Part shown: positions 63,134 to 64,000 of the stretch, piece after piece
Position numbering within the stretch: the stretch's first letter is position 1
Layout: each line of letters begins with the position of its first letter
DNA from: Telopea speciosissima
Lineage: Eukaryota; Streptophyta; Magnoliopsida; Proteales; Proteaceae
Assembly: GCF_018873765.1 (NCBI RefSeq)
Contig: NC_057920.1
Span: 10,491,307-10,555,306, forward strand
Reading direction: 5' to 3'
DNA: 64,000 nucleotides
The notes under the pieces: model-generated
Databases searched by the model: none
What the model was told of the DNA's origin: nothing
The model's input: only the letters and a program-made list of their open reading frames with translations
Translations under genes and position numbers: made by a program

Positions 63134-64000
63134 CATGCTAGGAAACTCTACCTATATAGGTATGAGTAGAAACCTATACAAATTTAAGTACAAAATATTT
63201 TTATTTTTTTTTGGGGGGTGGGGGGTGAGGATAATAATTCTATTATGGGAGAAGGCTCTTTGAGCTAAGGCATACACTACACCTCCTCACATGTGTTAAT
63301 ATGTTATTATATTATTTTTTCAAATGAAAAAATGAATAATTAAAAAAATAAATGTGAGAGGATATAGAGTACCTTGTTTGCTCAAGAACCCTCTCTGTTC
63401 AATTATATAAAATGGAGAAAGAAGCATATACCCGTAAAGAAATTGCTTCAGATCATTAGATAGTTACTCCATTAGATTAATGAGTAAAAATGACTTTAAC
63501 ATATAAAGTTTGGGATTGAGTTTTCCTTCGACCACAGTGAATGGGAATGGGAACTCGTTCACCGAGCGACTTTAGATTTACGTAAATGGTATTAGAGGAA
63601 AATTCGAGGAACACACTAAAACATAGGAGGGGTTTCTGAACCCTAGGATGGTGGGAATTTATTCACTGTGCGGTATAGTTGAAAAATCAGGTTTTCTGAC
63701 TCTGCTCGTCTTTTAAAAAAAACCTGGTGACTCAGCCTTGTCAAACCCGGGCAACTGGAGTCATGTTTTTTAATTTTTTAATGCAATAAATATGTATAAA
63801 TTAGTAAAAAATAGTAAAATATAGAAAACAATATGGGAAAATCAAAAGAAGAAAAAAATCAAGGATTCACATATCAATGCATTTTTTTTAGTTTATACCA
63901 TCAAACAAGAGAAGGGAGTCGAGAAGTTGAGGGTTTCTTACTATTTTAGAATACAAATTTACTATTTTACTCAACTCAGTTTCTAAGTGAATCGACTTTA
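63134..64000. other. Right end of the window, with CCCTAGGATGGTGGG repeat copy 4
   Basis: The repeat copy lies at about 63511-63690 (GAGTTTTCCTTCGACCACAG against CACTGTGCGGTATAG, centre GAACCCTAGGATGGTGGG). A T-run/G-run junction is at 63204-63226. The last 300 bases are AT-rich with no gene. Confidence 0.5.

Noticed and set aside
62825-63263. Overlapping open frames of about 100 codons on + and - strands
   Set aside because: They are produced by the hairpin arms of the family A fold-back element and carry no protein signal.

Overview
This window is nuclear DNA from a flowering plant. The evidence is GT-AG introns, plant-specific gene families (TOD1/DUF616, a MIP1-type DUF547 protein, the plastid-division protein PDV2, an STS14-like PR-1 protein, a PADRE/DUF4228 protein), AT-rich intergenic DNA and dense plant transposon debris. 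The species cannot be fixed from the sequence. The very long, transposon-filled introns suggest a medium to large genome.

Five protein-coding genes are supported. (1) TOD1-like DUF616 gene, + strand, six exons from 6254 to 29159, 461 codons; introns 4 and 5 are each over 9 kb and full of mobile elements. (2) DUF547 protein with an N-terminal MIP1 leucine zipper, + strand, eleven exons from 37286 to 42243, 638 codons. (3) PDV2, + strand, two exons (44186-44410 and 49183-49839), 293 codons, with a 4.8-kb intron. (4) Intronless STS14-like PR-1/CAP secreted protein, - strand, 51142-51675. (5) Intronless PADRE protein with an N-myristoylation start, - strand, 56314-56790. They act in different processes (membrane/Golgi turgor control, an unknown DUF547 role, chloroplast division, apoplast, stress response) and show no operon-like logic.

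The rest is mostly mobile DNA, and many insertions can be proved by target-site duplications (TSDs) read directly here. They include a recent non-autonomous LTR retrotransposon (22031-25729) whose 1-kb interior holds one reading frame broken by a single TAG, and a solo LTR (20244-21299) with TSD TGTTT. There are four hAT-type elements with 8-bp TSDs (4232, 35148, 55983, 61255) and at least seven long fold-back, Mutator-like elements, most with 9-bp TSDs (948, 1929, 31007, 32124, 55789, 58064, 62902). A decayed LINE, two Au-type SINE pieces, a Ty3/gypsy gag fragment, a probable organelle-derived island in TOD1 intron 4, and several minus-strand LTR relics complete the picture.

I found no CRISPR array, no convincing tRNA or rRNA gene and no new multi-gene system. 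The most novel candidates are the LTR element's unrecognised acidic protein, which seems to have a relative in an oppositely oriented element at 12.7-13.0 kb, and the unusually rich set of fold-back element families.
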